From assembly GCF_002090135.1 (NCBI RefSeq), contig NZ_BBRL01000008.1:1-64000 (forward strand): a DNA stretch of 64,000 nt, read 5' to 3'. The stretch is from Demequina sp. NBRC 110055 (GTDB taxonomy: Bacteria; Actinomycetota; Actinomycetes; Actinomycetales; Demequinaceae). Positions 46,220 through 55,566 of this stretch are shown here, piece after piece (positions within the stretch are counted from its first letter, which is position 1; every line of letters begins with the position of its first letter). The translations under genes and the position numbers were made by a program. The notes under the pieces are model-generated. The model saw only the letters and a program-made list of their open reading frames with translations. It did no database searches and was not told the origin of the DNA.

Positions 46220-47683
46220 ATGACCCAGTCCCCCGCCCGCGCCGCCGCGCCTCAATCCGTGAGTGCGCGCGACGAGCTCGTGATCCGCGTCCTCATCGTC
46301 TCCGCGTTCACCGTGATCCTCAACGAGACGATCATGGGCGTCGCGATCCCGCACCTGATGGCGGACCTCGGCATCACCGCCGTCCTCGCACAGTGGCTGA
46401 CCGCGGCCTTCCTGCTGACGATGGCGATCGTCATCCCCATCACCGGCTTCCTCCTGCAGCGCTTCCCCACGCGCCCGCTGTACATCGTCGCGATGTCGCT
46501 GTTTGCCGCAGGCACGTTGCTGGGGGCGCTGGCACCGGGGTTCGAGGTGCTGCTGGTCGCCCGGGTCATTCAGGCGTGCGGCACCGCCGTCATGCTGCCG
46601 CTGCTCATGACGACCGTGATCTCGATCGTGCCCGAGCGCGAGCGCGGCCGGCGCATGGGCACGATCGGCATGGTGATCTCGGTCGCGCCCGCCGTCGGAC
46701 CGACCATCTCGGGACTGATTCTCGCGGTGCTGCCGTGGCGCTACCTGTTCCTGTTCGTGCTGCCCGTGGCGCTCACGGTCCTCGTGTTCGGCATCCTCAA
46801 GATGCGCTCGACCAACGAGACCCGTGAGACTCGCATGGACGTGCTGTCCGTGATCCTCTCGGCGTTCGGCTTCGGCGGCATCGTGTTCGGCCTGTCGCGC
46901 ATCGGCGAATCCGCAGAGTCCGGCGTGGGCTCGGCGCTCGTCGCGGTCGCCGTCGGCGTGGTGGCGCTCGGACTGTTCGTCTGGCGCCAGCTGGTGCTCC
47001 AGCGCACCGACTCCGCTTTGCTGGACCTGCGGGTCTTCCGCTCGCGCACGTTCGCCATCGCGTGCGCCATGTTCGTGGTCTGCATGATGGGCCTGTTCGG
47101 CGGCATCATCCTGTTGCCCCTGTACACCCAGGGGGTGTTGGGGCTGTCCGTGCTTGCCTCGGGACTCATGCTGCTGCCCGGCGGTCTCGCGATGGGACTG
47201 TTGGCGACGCCGATTGGCCGGGCCTACGACCGCATCGGGCCCCGGCCTCTGCTCATCCCCGGCACCGCCCTTGTCTCGGCCGCGCTGTGGATCCTCGCGC
47301 TGTCGCTGACCGCCACCACGCCATGGTGGGTGGTGCTTGCCGCACACGTGGTCTTGAGCCTCGGCCTCGCGCTCGTGTTCACGCCGCTGTTCTCGGCGTC
47401 CCTGGGATCGCTGCCCAAGAAGCTGTACTCGCACGGCTCCGCGATGGTGTCCACGCTGCAGCAGGTCGCGGCCGCCGCCGGCACCGCGCTCTTCGTGTCC
47501 ACCATGTCGGCCATCGCCCTGACGCGCCTCGACGAGGGTGCGACCGAGATCGTCGCCCAGGCCGCCGGCATCCGCACCGCGTTCATGGTGGGTGCGATCC
47601 TCGCGATGGGCGGCATTGTGCTGGCGATGTTCGTCCAGCGCCCCGAGCACTCCGACGGCGACGCTCCCGTCGCGGCGCACTAA
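46220..47683 (+). CDS. DHA2-type MFS drug/proton antiporter
   Basis: 487 residues, 14 predicted membrane helices, which is the DHA2 (EmrB/QacA-like) layout. Motifs: VILNETIMGVAIPHLMADL in helix 1, LTMAIVIPITGFLLQRFPTR (motif A region), RVIQACGTAVMLPLLMTTV and the antiporter motif C in MVISVAPAVGPTISG. Likely exports hydrophobic toxic compounds. Monocistronic; AGAAAGGCC upstream of the ATG. Confidence 0.88.
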   Translation: MTQSPARAAAPQSVSARDELVIRVLIVSAFTVILNETIMGVAIPHLMADLGITAVLAQWLTAAFLLTMAIVIPITGFLLQRFPTRPLYIVAMSLFAAGTLLGALAPGFEVLLVARVIQACGTAVMLPLLMTTVISIVPERERGRRMGTIGMVISVAPAVGPTISGLILAVLPWRYLFLFVLPVALTVLVFGILKMRSTNETRETRMDVLSVILSAFGFGGIVFGLSRIGESAESGVGSALVAVAVGVVALGLFVWRQLVLQRTDSALLDLRVFRSRTFAIACAMFVVCMMGLFGGIILLPLYTQGVLGLSVLASGLMLLPGGLAMGLLATPIGRAYDRIGPRPLLIPGTALVSAALWILALSLTATTPWWVVLAAHVVLSLGLALVFTPLFSASLGSLPKKLYSHGSAMVSTLQQVAAAAGTALFVSTMSAIALTRLDEGATEIVAQAAGIRTAFMVGAILAMGGIVLAMFVQRPEHSDGDAPVAAH

Positions 47684-47773
47684 CCCCCTTGCGCGACGGG
47701 GATCCACTTCGCTGCTCTCAGGCCCTCGAGCAGCAATAACGCACCTCCAGGGCGTCGCGACGGCGGGCGTGGC

Positions 47774-48295
47774 TCAGAACTCGAACTCGGCCACGTCATC
47801 GCCTCGCAAAGCCGCGGCCACCCGCACCGTCATGTCCTCACTCATCGTGGGCATAGCGGTGACGGGGAACCATGCGGCCTCGAGGTTCTCGCCGTCGGCC
47901 GGGTGCGGCTCTCCGCTGACGTAGGCGAAGCGGAACGTCAGGTCGAGGTACTGCGAACGGTCGCCGTTGTCGTAGGTGATCTCTGGCGTGACTCCCACGC
48001 GCACGAGAGCCTGCGGCACGGCGACGACGTTTGCCTCCTCGAGCACTTCGCGCGCTCCCGCCACGGCCGGGTGCTCACCGGGGTCGATGATCCCGGTGAC
48101 GGGCGTCCACGCGCCGGTGTCGGCGCGGCGCACCAGCAGGATTTCGCGGGAGGTCGGCGCGTCAGGCGCCGCCGACCTCCCGTCGGCCCCAGCGGATGCC
48201 GCATCTCGAAGAACCACCGCGGTGACGCCGGAGAGCCACAGCATCTCGGTCCCGATCTTCTCGCGCAGGGACAGGATGAAGTCGGGGGTCGCCAT
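47774..48295 (-). CDS. Nudix hydrolase
   Basis: 173 residues. Nudix box at about residues 68-90: GIIDPGEHPAVAGAREVLEE, close to the consensus Gx5Ex7REUxEE, with the final glycine replaced by asparagine. Hydrolyses a nucleoside diphosphate linked to another group; substrate not predictable. N-terminal strand ILSLREKIGTEMLWLSGVTAVV and the QYLDLTFRFAYVSGE block resemble actinobacterial NUDIX proteins near RNA-processing or housekeeping genes. ATG at 48295. Confidence 0.88.
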   Translation of the reverse strand: MATPDFILSLREKIGTEMLWLSGVTAVVLRDAASAGADGRSAAPDAPTSREILLVRRADTGAWTPVTGIIDPGEHPAVAGAREVLEEANVVAVPQALVRVGVTPEITYDNGDRSQYLDLTFRFAYVSGEPHPADGENLEAAWFPVTAMPTMSEDMTVRVAAALRGDDVAEFEF

Positions 48296-48396
48296 GCGCC
48301 CAGGCTAGCGGCGAGTTCCGTTCATGGGACATGAGTGTCGTTCTCGGGCGCTTTCCGACCCTCATCTCCCGCCAGGAGGCGCAGGCCACCCACGCG

Positions 48397-49167
48397 CTAA
48401 GCCTGCTCGACGGCTTCCGGCTCGATCCGCACCCAGTCCGCGAACTTGGCAGAGCGCCCGTCGCCGGACGAGCGCCGAGTCAGACGCCGCCCGATCCACG
48501 GCAACACATAGGTCGCGTAGTAGCGCGCCTCGACCAGCACGCCGGTGGGCGCCTGGTGATCGGCCTCAAGCGACGGCAACTCCGTCGGCACGCCGAGTGC
48601 GGTCAGCAAGCGCGCTGCCACGCGGCGGTGGCCCAGCGCATTGAGGTGCAGGCGATCAGGCGCCCAGTAGCCAGCCCGCCGCATCTCCTCGTCCCCGTAG
48701 TTGTTCACGAACGTGACGTGCTCGTACGTGGCCTCGAGCTCGGTCAGCATGTCCGTGAAGACGCTGACCCGCGAGCGCAGCATCTCGCCGCGCGGCAGGC
48801 CCGCCGTGGGGTCGGCGCCGGTCTGCAGCACGAGCTTGACGCCCTCCTGCTCGGTGCGTGCCACCACACGGTGCGTGAGCCGCACGATGTCGTCGCGGTC
48901 AAAGCCGGGCCGCATCATGTCGTTGCCGCCGCCGTTGAAGGCGAGGACGTCGGGCCGGGGACTGAGCGCCAGCGCGGGCTCGAGTTGCTCGTCGACGATG
49001 GGCCGGATGAGCCGGCCCCTGATGGCAAGGTTGGCGTAGTCGACGTCCTCGTTGAGTCCGGTGGCCAGTCCGGCGGCCACGAGGTCCGCCCAGCCGCGCA
49101 CCGCGCCGCCGTCGAGTTCGTCTCCCACTCCTTCGGTGAAGCTGTCACCGATCGCCACAAAACGCAT
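48397..49167 (-). CDS. SGNH/GDSL-family hydrolase
   Basis: 256 residues. Block I FVAIGDSFTEGVGDELDGG, block III FNGGGNDMMR, catalytic Asp/His in APDRLHLNALGHRRVAARLL. No signal peptide. Close to a widespread actinobacterial cytoplasmic GDSL group, distinct from the glycosyltransferase-linked one at 28434-29273. ATG at 49167 is chosen for homology; a start ten codons earlier is possible. Confidence 0.88.
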   Translation of the reverse strand: MRFVAIGDSFTEGVGDELDGGAVRGWADLVAAGLATGLNEDVDYANLAIRGRLIRPIVDEQLEPALALSPRPDVLAFNGGGNDMMRPGFDRDDIVRLTHRVVARTEQEGVKLVLQTGADPTAGLPRGEMLRSRVSVFTDMLTELEATYEHVTFVNNYGDEEMRRAGYWAPDRLHLNALGHRRVAARLLTALGVPTELPSLEADHQAPTGVLVEARYYATYVLPWIGRRLTRRSSGDGRSAKFADWVRIEPEAVEQA

Positions 49168-49188
49168 GACTCTCACCATAAACCCGCA

Positions 49189-49224
49189 GGACAGCACCCC
49201 TCAGCGTTGACCGGGGTCCTGTCC
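49189..49224. promoter_or_regulatory. Inverted repeat between divergent SGNH and dehydrogenase genes
   Basis: GGACAGCACCCC (49189-49200) and GGGGTCCTGTCC (49213-49224) pair at 11 of 12 positions. Lies in the only spacer between the two divergent starts, so an operator or a 5' leader hairpin. Confidence 0.45.
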
Positions 49225-49264
49225 GGACCACCCAGGCTTCGCGGGGTTCACGTACGGTCAGTCA

Positions 49265-50650
49265 ATGGCACGATTCCCGCTCCGCACGGCCGTCCTGATC
49301 TCTGCCGTCGCGCTGACCGCCTGCACGGGAGGCAATGACACACCCGTCACGACGGCCGATGCCACGGGGCAGCCGTCAGCGACCTCGCCCTCCGCCGCCG
49401 CACCCACCGGCGCGCCGACGGGATCGCCGACCTCCTCACCGTCGACGTCGGCGCCCGAACTTTCCCGCCTGGCATCGACGCCACTGAGCGCGGCCGGTGA
49501 CGTGAACGCCGGCGATGCCGAGGGCCGAGAGGTCACGATCCCTGAGGGGTGGACCGCCGAGGTCTGGGCGGATGTCCCCGGTGCGCGGCTCGCAGCCTGG
49601 TCGCCGGACGGGCGACTTCTGGTCTCCACGGGTGATCGCGGCGATGTCGTCGCTCTCACCCCCTCGCGCGGCGCAGCTCCCACTCAGACGACCGCCCTGG
49701 AGGGCCGCGACAACCCGCAGGGGCTCGCGTTCGCTGAGGTCGGCGGGCGCGAGATGCTCGTCCTGGGCGAGCGGACCAGGATCGTCGCCTTCGACTACGC
49801 GAACGGAACAGTTCGGGACGAACACACCCTCACCGATGGACTGCCGGGCACGGGTCACGGCTCCAAGGCGGTCGTGGTCGATGGCGACCACGTGTTCTTC
49901 AGCCTAGGCTCGGAGTCTAACCGCGACCCCGCCGACCGCGAGGGCGACCCCGAACGTGCCGTGATCGCCAGCGTGCCCCTCGCCGGCGGCGAGCACAGCG
50001 TGGTGGCCCGCGGCGTGCGCAACGGCTTCGGGCTCGACGTCGCCCCCGACGGGTCCCTGTGGACCGCCGTGAACCAGGCGGACAACCAGCCCTACCCCTT
50101 CGAGGGCGACGCGTACGGCACCGTGGTGCGCGACTACGTCAACGAGAATCCGGTCGAGCAACTCACGCGCATCGACGAGGGCACCGACCTCGGCTGGCCC
50201 TATTGCGTGCCCGACTCGCGCGACGGGACGACGGCGCTCCCGTATGTGAATGATCCCCAGCACAACTCCGACGGCGAGCGCCTCGACTGCGCCTTACTCG
50301 CCCCGACTGCGGTGGGACTGCCCTCCCACAGCGCACCCCTCGGCCTGGCCTTTACCCAGGGCACCTCCCTCGAGAACACCATCGGTACGGGTGCGCTCAT
50401 CGCCATGCACGGATCGTGGAACCGCGAACCCCCGCGCGAGCCGTCGGTGGCCTTCTCAGCATGGGACGCCGCCACCGCGACCCTCGCACCGCCCACCACC
50501 CTCATGTCGGGCTTCCAAGACGACGACGGCTCCCGCTGGGGCCGCCCCATCATGGCCGTCCCCGGTCCGGATGGCGCGATCTACGTGACAGACGACCAGG
50601 CGGGGCTGGTCTACCGCATCGGCCCTGGGCAAGGCGCCGACGGCATGTGA
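49265..50650 (+). CDS. Soluble aldose/sorbosone-dehydrogenase-like beta-propeller lipoprotein
   Basis: 461 residues. Lipobox ALTAC gives a lipid-anchored, externally exposed protein; residues about 20-70 are a Thr/Pro/Ser-rich tether. The rest is a six-bladed propeller of the PQQ-dependent glucose/sorbosone dehydrogenase family (NPQGLAFAEVGGREML, RGVRNGFGLDVAPDGSLW, GTDLGWPYCVPD, IAMHGSWNREPP). Expected to oxidise sugars if PQQ is available; no PQQ synthesis genes are in the window, so it may use exogenous PQQ or have another role. Confidence 0.85.
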   Translation: MARFPLRTAVLISAVALTACTGGNDTPVTTADATGQPSATSPSAAAPTGAPTGSPTSSPSTSAPELSRLASTPLSAAGDVNAGDAEGREVTIPEGWTAEVWADVPGARLAAWSPDGRLLVSTGDRGDVVALTPSRGAAPTQTTALEGRDNPQGLAFAEVGGREMLVLGERTRIVAFDYANGTVRDEHTLTDGLPGTGHGSKAVVVDGDHVFFSLGSESNRDPADREGDPERAVIASVPLAGGEHSVVARGVRNGFGLDVAPDGSLWTAVNQADNQPYPFEGDAYGTVVRDYVNENPVEQLTRIDEGTDLGWPYCVPDSRDGTTALPYVNDPQHNSDGERLDCALLAPTAVGLPSHSAPLGLAFTQGTSLENTIGTGALIAMHGSWNREPPREPSVAFSAWDAATATLAPPTTLMSGFQDDDGSRWGRPIMAVPGPDGAIYVTDDQAGLVYRIGPGQGADGM

Positions 50651-50660
50651 GGATGACCTC

Positions 50661-51143
50661 ATGCCTACGCTCACCGACTTTTCCGCCACCGCCCTCGACG
50701 GCTCGGAGCACGACCTCGCGCAGCACGCGGGCGAGGTCGTGCTGGTGGTCAACACCGCGTCCAAGTGCGGCTTCGCTCCGCAATTCGCGGGGTTGGAGAA
50801 GCTCCACCGCCAGTTCGCGGACCAGGGCTTCTCGGTGCTGGGCTTCCCGAGCAACCAGTTCAAGCAGGAGCTCGCGGACGCGGACCAGGTGGCCGACTAC
50901 TGCCAGAAGAACTACGGCGTCACGTTCCCGATGTTCGCCACGGTCGACGTCAACGGGAAGAACGCGCACCCCGTGTTCCAGTGGCTGCGCTCGGAGGCCG
51001 GCGGCGCACTCGGCAACGCCGTGAAGTGGAACTTCACCAAGTTCCTGGTGGGTCGCGACGGCCACGTCATCAAGCGGTACGCGCCGGCCACGGAGCCCGA
51101 GCAGATCGCGGCGGACATCCAGGCGGCACTGTCCGCCGAGTAG
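50661..51143 (+). CDS. Glutathione-peroxidase-family thiol peroxidase
   Basis: 160 residues. Peroxidatic cysteine in NTASKCGFAPQFAGLEKLH (about residue 37), glutamine in GFPSNQFKQE and tryptophan in KWNFTKFLVGRDG: the GPx triad with Cys instead of Sec. Family members in actinobacteria normally use thioredoxin or mycothiol rather than glutathione. Ten bases after the dehydrogenase stop, so likely cotranscribed. ATG at 50661 after GGATGACCTC. Confidence 0.93.
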   Translation: MPTLTDFSATALDGSEHDLAQHAGEVVLVVNTASKCGFAPQFAGLEKLHRQFADQGFSVLGFPSNQFKQELADADQVADYCQKNYGVTFPMFATVDVNGKNAHPVFQWLRSEAGGALGNAVKWNFTKFLVGRDGHVIKRYAPATEPEQIAADIQAALSAE

Positions 51144-51200
51144 GCCGGCGTTGCCCCGACGAGAGGCGCCGGGAATACATCGCGCGCCCGGTACGCTTCT

Positions 51201-51225
51201 TAGTTGACGCCTCAACAACCAGGCG
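51201..51225 (+). promoter_or_regulatory. Dyads upstream of second LLM oxidoreductase
   Basis: GTTGA-CGCC-TCAAC (51201-51214) overlaps GACGCCT/AGGCGTC (51204-51210, 51219-51225). Two interleaved inverted repeats directly before the ribosome site suggest a MarR-type operator; no regulator gene adjoins. Confidence 0.5.
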
Positions 51226-51245
51226 TCGGCGAGGAGCACCATCCC

Positions 51246-52292
51246 ATGACTGACGTGCAGTTCGGCATCGAGACGTTCGGCGACATCGCGAGCCACGACT
51301 CGGGCGAGACCATGTCGCACGCGGCCGCCATCCGCCAGGTGGTCGAGGAGGCCGCGCTGGCCGACCAGATCGGCATCGACGCCGTCGCACTCGGCGAGCA
51401 CCACCGCTCCGACTTCGCCATCTCGTCTCCCGAGATGGTGCTCGCGGCCATCGCGTCGCGCACCGAAAAGGTGTCGCTTGGCTCCGCAGTGACGGTGCTG
51501 AGCTCGGACGACCCCGTCCGCGTCTTCCAGCGCTTCTCGACCCTCGACGCAGTGAGTAACGGGCGCGCCGAGGTCATCCTGGGCCGTGGCTCCTTCACCG
51601 AGTCCTTCCCGCTGTTCGGCTACGACCTCGCGGACTACGAGGTGTTGTTCGAGGAGAAGATCGACCTCTTCTCTCAGCTCCTCACCGAAAAGCCCGTCAC
51701 GTGGGAGGGCACCAAGCGTGCCGCGCTGCACGAGGCCGACGTCTACCCCAAGACCGACTCCGGCTCCCTCACCACCTGGGTGGGCGTGGGCGGCTCCCCC
51801 CAGTCGGTGGTCCGCACGGCGCATTACGGCTTCCGGCTCATGCTCGCGATCATCGGCGGCGCCCCCGAGCGCTTCGCACCCTACGTGGACCTGTACCGGC
51901 GCGCCACCGAGCAGTTCGGCACCACCGCCCACCCCGTCGGGATGCACAGTCACGGCTTCATCGCCGCCACCGACGAGGAGGCGCGCGAGTCCTACTTCCC
52001 CGGCTACAAAGCCATGCGCGACCGCGTAGGCGCGGACCGCGGCTGGCCGCCCATGACACGCGCCGAGTTCGACGCGGAGGTCGAACACGGCAGCCTGTAC
52101 GTGGGCTCGCCCGGGACGGTCGCCGCCAAGATCGCCGCGGCCATCCGCGCCGTCGACGCCGGACGTTTCGACCTCGTCTACACCGGCGGCGGGGCGATGC
52201 CGGCCAGCCAGCGGATGCGTGCCGTCGAGCTCTACGGCACCACGGTCATCCCGCGCGTGAAGGACCTGCTGGCCGAGGGAGGCGCCCGATGA
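51246..52292 (+). CDS. LLM-class flavin-dependent oxidoreductase
   Basis: 348 residues. Luciferase-like barrel: [62 protein letters not shown]. Different subgroup from the CE1758-like protein (no matching tail). Overlaps a Rossmann oxidoreductase of F420-reductase type (ATGA), so the pair may share a cofactor: FMN or F420 cycled by the neighbour. Substrate unknown. ATG at 51246 with GGCGAGGAG upstream. Confidence 0.88.
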   Translation: MTDVQFGIETFGDIASHDSGETMSHAAAIRQVVEEAALADQIGIDAVALGEHHRSDFAISSPEMVLAAIASRTEKVSLGSAVTVLSSDDPVRVFQRFSTLDAVSNGRAEVILGRGSFTESFPLFGYDLADYEVLFEEKIDLFSQLLTEKPVTWEGTKRAALHEADVYPKTDSGSLTTWVGVGGSPQSVVRTAHYGFRLMLAIIGGAPERFAPYVDLYRRATEQFGTTAHPVGMHSHGFIAATDEEARESYFPGYKAMRDRVGADRGWPPMTRAEFDAEVEHGSLYVGSPGTVAAKIAAAIRAVDAGRFDLVYTGGGAMPASQRMRAVELYGTTVIPRVKDLLAEGGAR

Positions 52293-52951
52293 CCCCGCTG
52301 CAGGTCCGCACCGTCGGCATCCTGGGTGCAGGCAAGCTCGGCACCGTGCTCGCGCGCCTGGCGGTGGCCGCGGGCTACGACGTCCTCATCGCCGGCTCGC
52401 GCGACGCGGAACGCATCTCGCTCACCATCGACGTCCTCGCCCCGGGCGCGATCGCGACGACGGCCGATGCCGTGGTCGCCGAGTCCGACCTCGTCATCCT
52501 CGCGCTTCCCTTGGGTCGCTTTCACGAGCTCGACCGTGACGCGCTGGCGGGCCGCATCGTCGTCGACGCGATGAACTACTGGTGGGAGGTCGACGGCGAG
52601 CGCGCGGACCTCACCGACCCGCGCACCACGTCGAGCGAGATCGTCGCGCGCCACCTCCCCGGCGCCAAGATCGTGAAGGCCCTCAACCACATGGGCTATC
52701 ACGACCTCGACGAGGGCCACCGGCCCGCCGGTGACCCCGCACGCACCGCGATCGCCATCGCGGGTGACGACGACGTCGCCGTCACCACCGTCGCACGTCT
52801 CGTCGACTCCCTCGGCTTCGAACCCCTCCGCATCGGCGGCCTTCACGCGGGGCGTGCGCTGCAGCCCGGCATGCCGGCCTTTGGCGCCAACACCGACGCG
52901 CGTGCGCTGGTGGGATTGGTCGAGGCCGCGAGCCAGACGCAGCCCGCCTAA
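52289..52951 (+). CDS. Rossmann-fold NAD(P)-binding oxidoreductase (F420-reductase-like), paralogue
   Basis: 220 residues. [21 protein letters not shown] (dinucleotide loop), [20 protein letters not shown] and [22 protein letters not shown]. Paralogous to 44571-45206, and more complete in the loop after strand 2 ([11 protein letters not shown]). Its overlap with the LLM gene indicates a two-component system in which it may recycle the reduced cofactor. It carries an exact copy of the 14-base repeat (52462-52475), read as Ala-Asp-Ala-Val. Confidence 0.82.
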   Translation: MTPLQVRTVGILGAGKLGTVLARLAVAAGYDVLIAGSRDAERISLTIDVLAPGAIATTADAVVAESDLVILALPLGRFHELDRDALAGRIVVDAMNYWWEVDGERADLTDPRTTSSEIVARHLPGAKIVKALNHMGYHDLDEGHRPAGDPARTAIAIAGDDDVAVTTVARLVDSLGFEPLRIGGLHAGRALQPGMPAFGANTDARALVGLVEAASQTQPA

Positions 52952-52963
52952 CAACGCCACCAG

Positions 52964-53006
52964 GGGGGAACCCCCGAGAGTTGCACCTGAGTTTTACATC
53001 GTTGTA
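52964..53006 (+). promoter_or_regulatory. Short hairpin and LacI-type operator before secreted GH43 gene
   Basis: GGGGG-AA-CCCCC (52964-52975) may end the upstream operon. TACATCGTTGTA (52995-53006) follows, identical to the site at 44541-44552. The operator is about 100 bases before the GH43 start, in the right place to block its promoter. Confidence 0.6.
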
Positions 53007-53104
53007 CAGTCCCGCTTGAGGCATGTCGAGGAGAGGTCGACCGTCTTGCGAGCGCATCGCCGCGTTCGCGCCTAGCACTGTCCAATGATGAACAGGAGAC
53101 CCTC

Positions 53105-55498
53105 GTGGCCATCCCACGTCTCACTCGCCCCGGCGCCCTCGCCGTGGGCGCCTCCACCGGCCTCGTGGCGCTTGGCGCCGCGGCCCTCTTTACCGGGGCG
53201 ACCGCGGCATCGGCCGCACCCAAGGGCGACCCCGCCTCCCCCACCTACACCGACGTCACCGTCCACGACCCCTCGGTCGTCACCGACGGCGACGACGTGT
53301 GGGTCTTTGGCTCGCACGGGGCGTCGGCGCACACCACCGACCTCATGAACTGGACCCAGCACTCGATCGACCTGTCGCAGTCCAGCAACAACCCGCTCTT
53401 CGACGACGTCGACGCGGAGCTCGCCGAGACCTTCGAGTGGGCGCAAACCAGCACGCTGTGGGCCGCGGACGTCATCGAGCTGCCCGACGGCACCTTCGCG
53501 ATGTATTACAACGCGTGCAAGGGCGACTCGCCGCGCTCGGCGCTCGGCCTTGCCACCTCGGACACCGTCGACGGCGGCTACGAAGATCAGGGCATCCTGC
53601 TGAAGTCCGGCATGTGGGACCAGGAGTCGGAGAACCCCGGCGAGATCTACGACGCCACCGTCCACCCCAACGCCGTGGACCCTGACGCGTTCTACGACGG
53701 CGAGGGCCACATGTGGATGGTGTACGGCTCGTACTCGGGCGGCATCTTCATCCTCAAGCTCGACCCCGAGACCGGCGTGCCGCTGCCTGACCAGGGCTAC
53801 GGCAAGCACCTCGTCGGCGGCAACCACTCGCGCATCGAGGCGCCGACCATCCGTTACGACGAGACCACGGGCTACTACTACCTGTTCCTGTCGTTCGGTG
53901 GGCTCGACGCGAACGGCGGCTACGACGTGCGCGTGGCCCGTTCGACCAGCCCGGACGGCCCCTACCTCGATGCCGAGGGCAACGACATGGCCGAGGTCGC
54001 TGGCGCGGAGGGCACCATCTTCGACGACGCCTCAATCCAGTCCTACGGCGTGAAGGTCATGGGCGGCTACGAGTTCCCGCGCGAGCTAGGCGACCCCGGC
54101 ACGGGCGACGGCACCGGCTACGTCTCCCCCGGCCACACCTCCTGGTATGACGACCCCGACACGGGCCAGTCGTACATGGTGTTCCACTCGCGCTTCCCCG
54201 GTACCGGCGAGATGCATGAGGTCCGCGTGCACCGCATGGAGATGACCGAGGACGGCTGGCCGGTGGTGCTGCCCACGCGCTACGCGGGCGAGTCCGTCAC
54301 CAAGATCACGCGCGCCGATGTGGTGGGCGACTGGCAGGTCGTCGATCTCGGCAAGGACATCACCGCCGAGCCTGCACTGCCCACGAACGTCCACCTCTCG
54401 AAGAACGGCACCCTGTCGGGCGGCCTGGTGGGCGGCTGGAAGCTCATGGGTCACGACCGCGCACAGCTGACGACGGCTGAAGGCACCCTCGAGGGCGTCT
54501 TCGCGCGCGGCTGGGACGAGGCCACCCAGGAGTGGACCACCACCTTCTCGGTCCTCACCGACAATGGCGCCTCGCTGTGGGGCCGCCAGGTGGACACCGT
54601 GGATGCGGCCGATGCCGTGGCCGCCGTGATCGCCGACCTCACCTTGGGTGACACGTCAGCCGTGGTCGCCGACCTCGACCTGCCCACCACCGGCACGTCG
54701 GGCACCACGATCGCTTGGGTCTCCTCCGACCCCGCCATCGTCACCGCCGAGGGCGACGTCACGCGTCCTGCTGCGGGGTCGCCCGACGCGGTCGTCACGC
54801 TCACGGCCACGGTATCCAACGGCGACGTGGTCGACACGGTCGAGTTCGAGGTCACCGTCACAGCGCGTGCCCTCGGCGGCACCGTCGGCACCTGGTCCTT
54901 CGAGGACACCCTTGCCGACAACGCGGGTGCCCTGGCCGAGCCCACCGTCACGGGCAACCGGGCCGACACCACCGGGGGTGCGGTGTCTTACGTCGCCGAC
55001 GGCGTGAGCGGCTCGGCACTGCACCTGGACGGCACGGCAGGGGTGCGTCTTCCGGATGGCCTGGTTCATCAGGGCGACACCTACTCGGTGAGCCTGTGGC
55101 TTCGCCCCGAGGCACTGACGCAGTTCACGTCGGCGTTCTTTGCCGGCAGCACGGCGAGCCAGTGGTTCTCGGTCATGCCGCGCAATTGGGACAGTCAGAC
55201 CATGCTGTGGACCGACATGAACGGGGTCCGCTACAACGGCCTCACCGGCCAGTCGATCCCCATCGGCGAATGGACCCACGTGGCGGTTACGGTCGACCAG
55301 GGAGAGGTCGCCGTCTACCTCGACGGCGAGCTCGTTCATCAGGGCGCCGACTTCCCGAACGTGCTCACCAGCCCCTCCGCGTTCTTCGCGCTGGGCGTCA
55401 ACTTCTGGGACGCCCCGTTCCAGGGAGACATCGATGAGCTGACCGTGACCACGGCGACGCTGACCGCTGAGGAGGTCGCGGCGCTCGCGGGCGCCTAG
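53105..55498 (+). CDS. Secreted GH43 endo-arabinanase-like enzyme with Ig-like and LamG-type domains
   Basis: 797 residues. Signal peptide to about residue 37 (cut after ASA). GH43 propeller about 45-360 with the three carboxylates in TVHDPSVVTDG (base), NAVDPDAFYDGEG and RIEAPTIRYDETTG (acid), a pattern typical of endo-1,5-arabinanases. A small beta domain about 380-490, an atrophied Ig-like domain about 500-600 (TTIAWVSSDPAIVTAEGDVT) and a concanavalin/LamG domain about 605-795 (GTWSFEDTLADNAGA, YSVSLWLRPEAL). Degrades arabinan outside the cell. GTG start after AACAGGAGACCCTC. Confidence 0.88.
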   Translation: MAIPRLTRPGALAVGASTGLVALGAAALFTGATAASAAPKGDPASPTYTDVTVHDPSVVTDGDDVWVFGSHGASAHTTDLMNWTQHSIDLSQSSNNPLFDDVDAELAETFEWAQTSTLWAADVIELPDGTFAMYYNACKGDSPRSALGLATSDTVDGGYEDQGILLKSGMWDQESENPGEIYDATVHPNAVDPDAFYDGEGHMWMVYGSYSGGIFILKLDPETGVPLPDQGYGKHLVGGNHSRIEAPTIRYDETTGYYYLFLSFGGLDANGGYDVRVARSTSPDGPYLDAEGNDMAEVAGAEGTIFDDASIQSYGVKVMGGYEFPRELGDPGTGDGTGYVSPGHTSWYDDPDTGQSYMVFHSRFPGTGEMHEVRVHRMEMTEDGWPVVLPTRYAGESVTKITRADVVGDWQVVDLGKDITAEPALPTNVHLSKNGTLSGGLVGGWKLMGHDRAQLTTAEGTLEGVFARGWDEATQEWTTTFSVLTDNGASLWGRQVDTVDAADAVAAVIADLTLGDTSAVVADLDLPTTGTSGTTIAWVSSDPAIVTAEGDVTRPAAGSPDAVVTLTATVSNGDVVDTVEFEVTVTARALGGTVGTWSFEDTLADNAGALAEPTVTGNRADTTGGAVSYVADGVSGSALHLDGTAGVRLPDGLVHQGDTYSVSLWLRPEALTQFTSAFFAGSTASQWFSVMPRNWDSQTMLWTDMNGVRYNGLTGQSIPIGEWTHVAVTVDQGEVAVYLDGELVHQGADFPNVLTSPSAFFALGVNFWDAPFQGDIDELTVTTATLTAEEVAALAGA

Positions 55499-55522
55499 GC
55501 GCCACCACGCACGAGGCACCGG

Positions 55523-55556
55523 GGGTCGGTGCGGTGGACGACCACCGCACCGACCC
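55523..55556. terminator. Strong bidirectional hairpin between convergent genes
   Basis: GGGTCGGTGCGGTGG (55523-55537) pairs perfectly with 55542-55556 around ACGA: a 15-base stem in the 68-base gap between the GH43 and GNAT stops. No T run but very stable. Confidence 0.8.
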
Positions 55557-55566
55557 TCCGCCTGTC

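Noticed and set aside
46142-47707. 521-codon minus-strand frame over the MFS exporter
   Set aside because: Antisense shadow; the plus-strand frame has 14 membrane helices and family motifs.
50661-51143. Selenocysteine in the glutathione peroxidase
   Set aside because: The active-site codon is TGC in the NTASKCGF motif, not an in-frame TGA.
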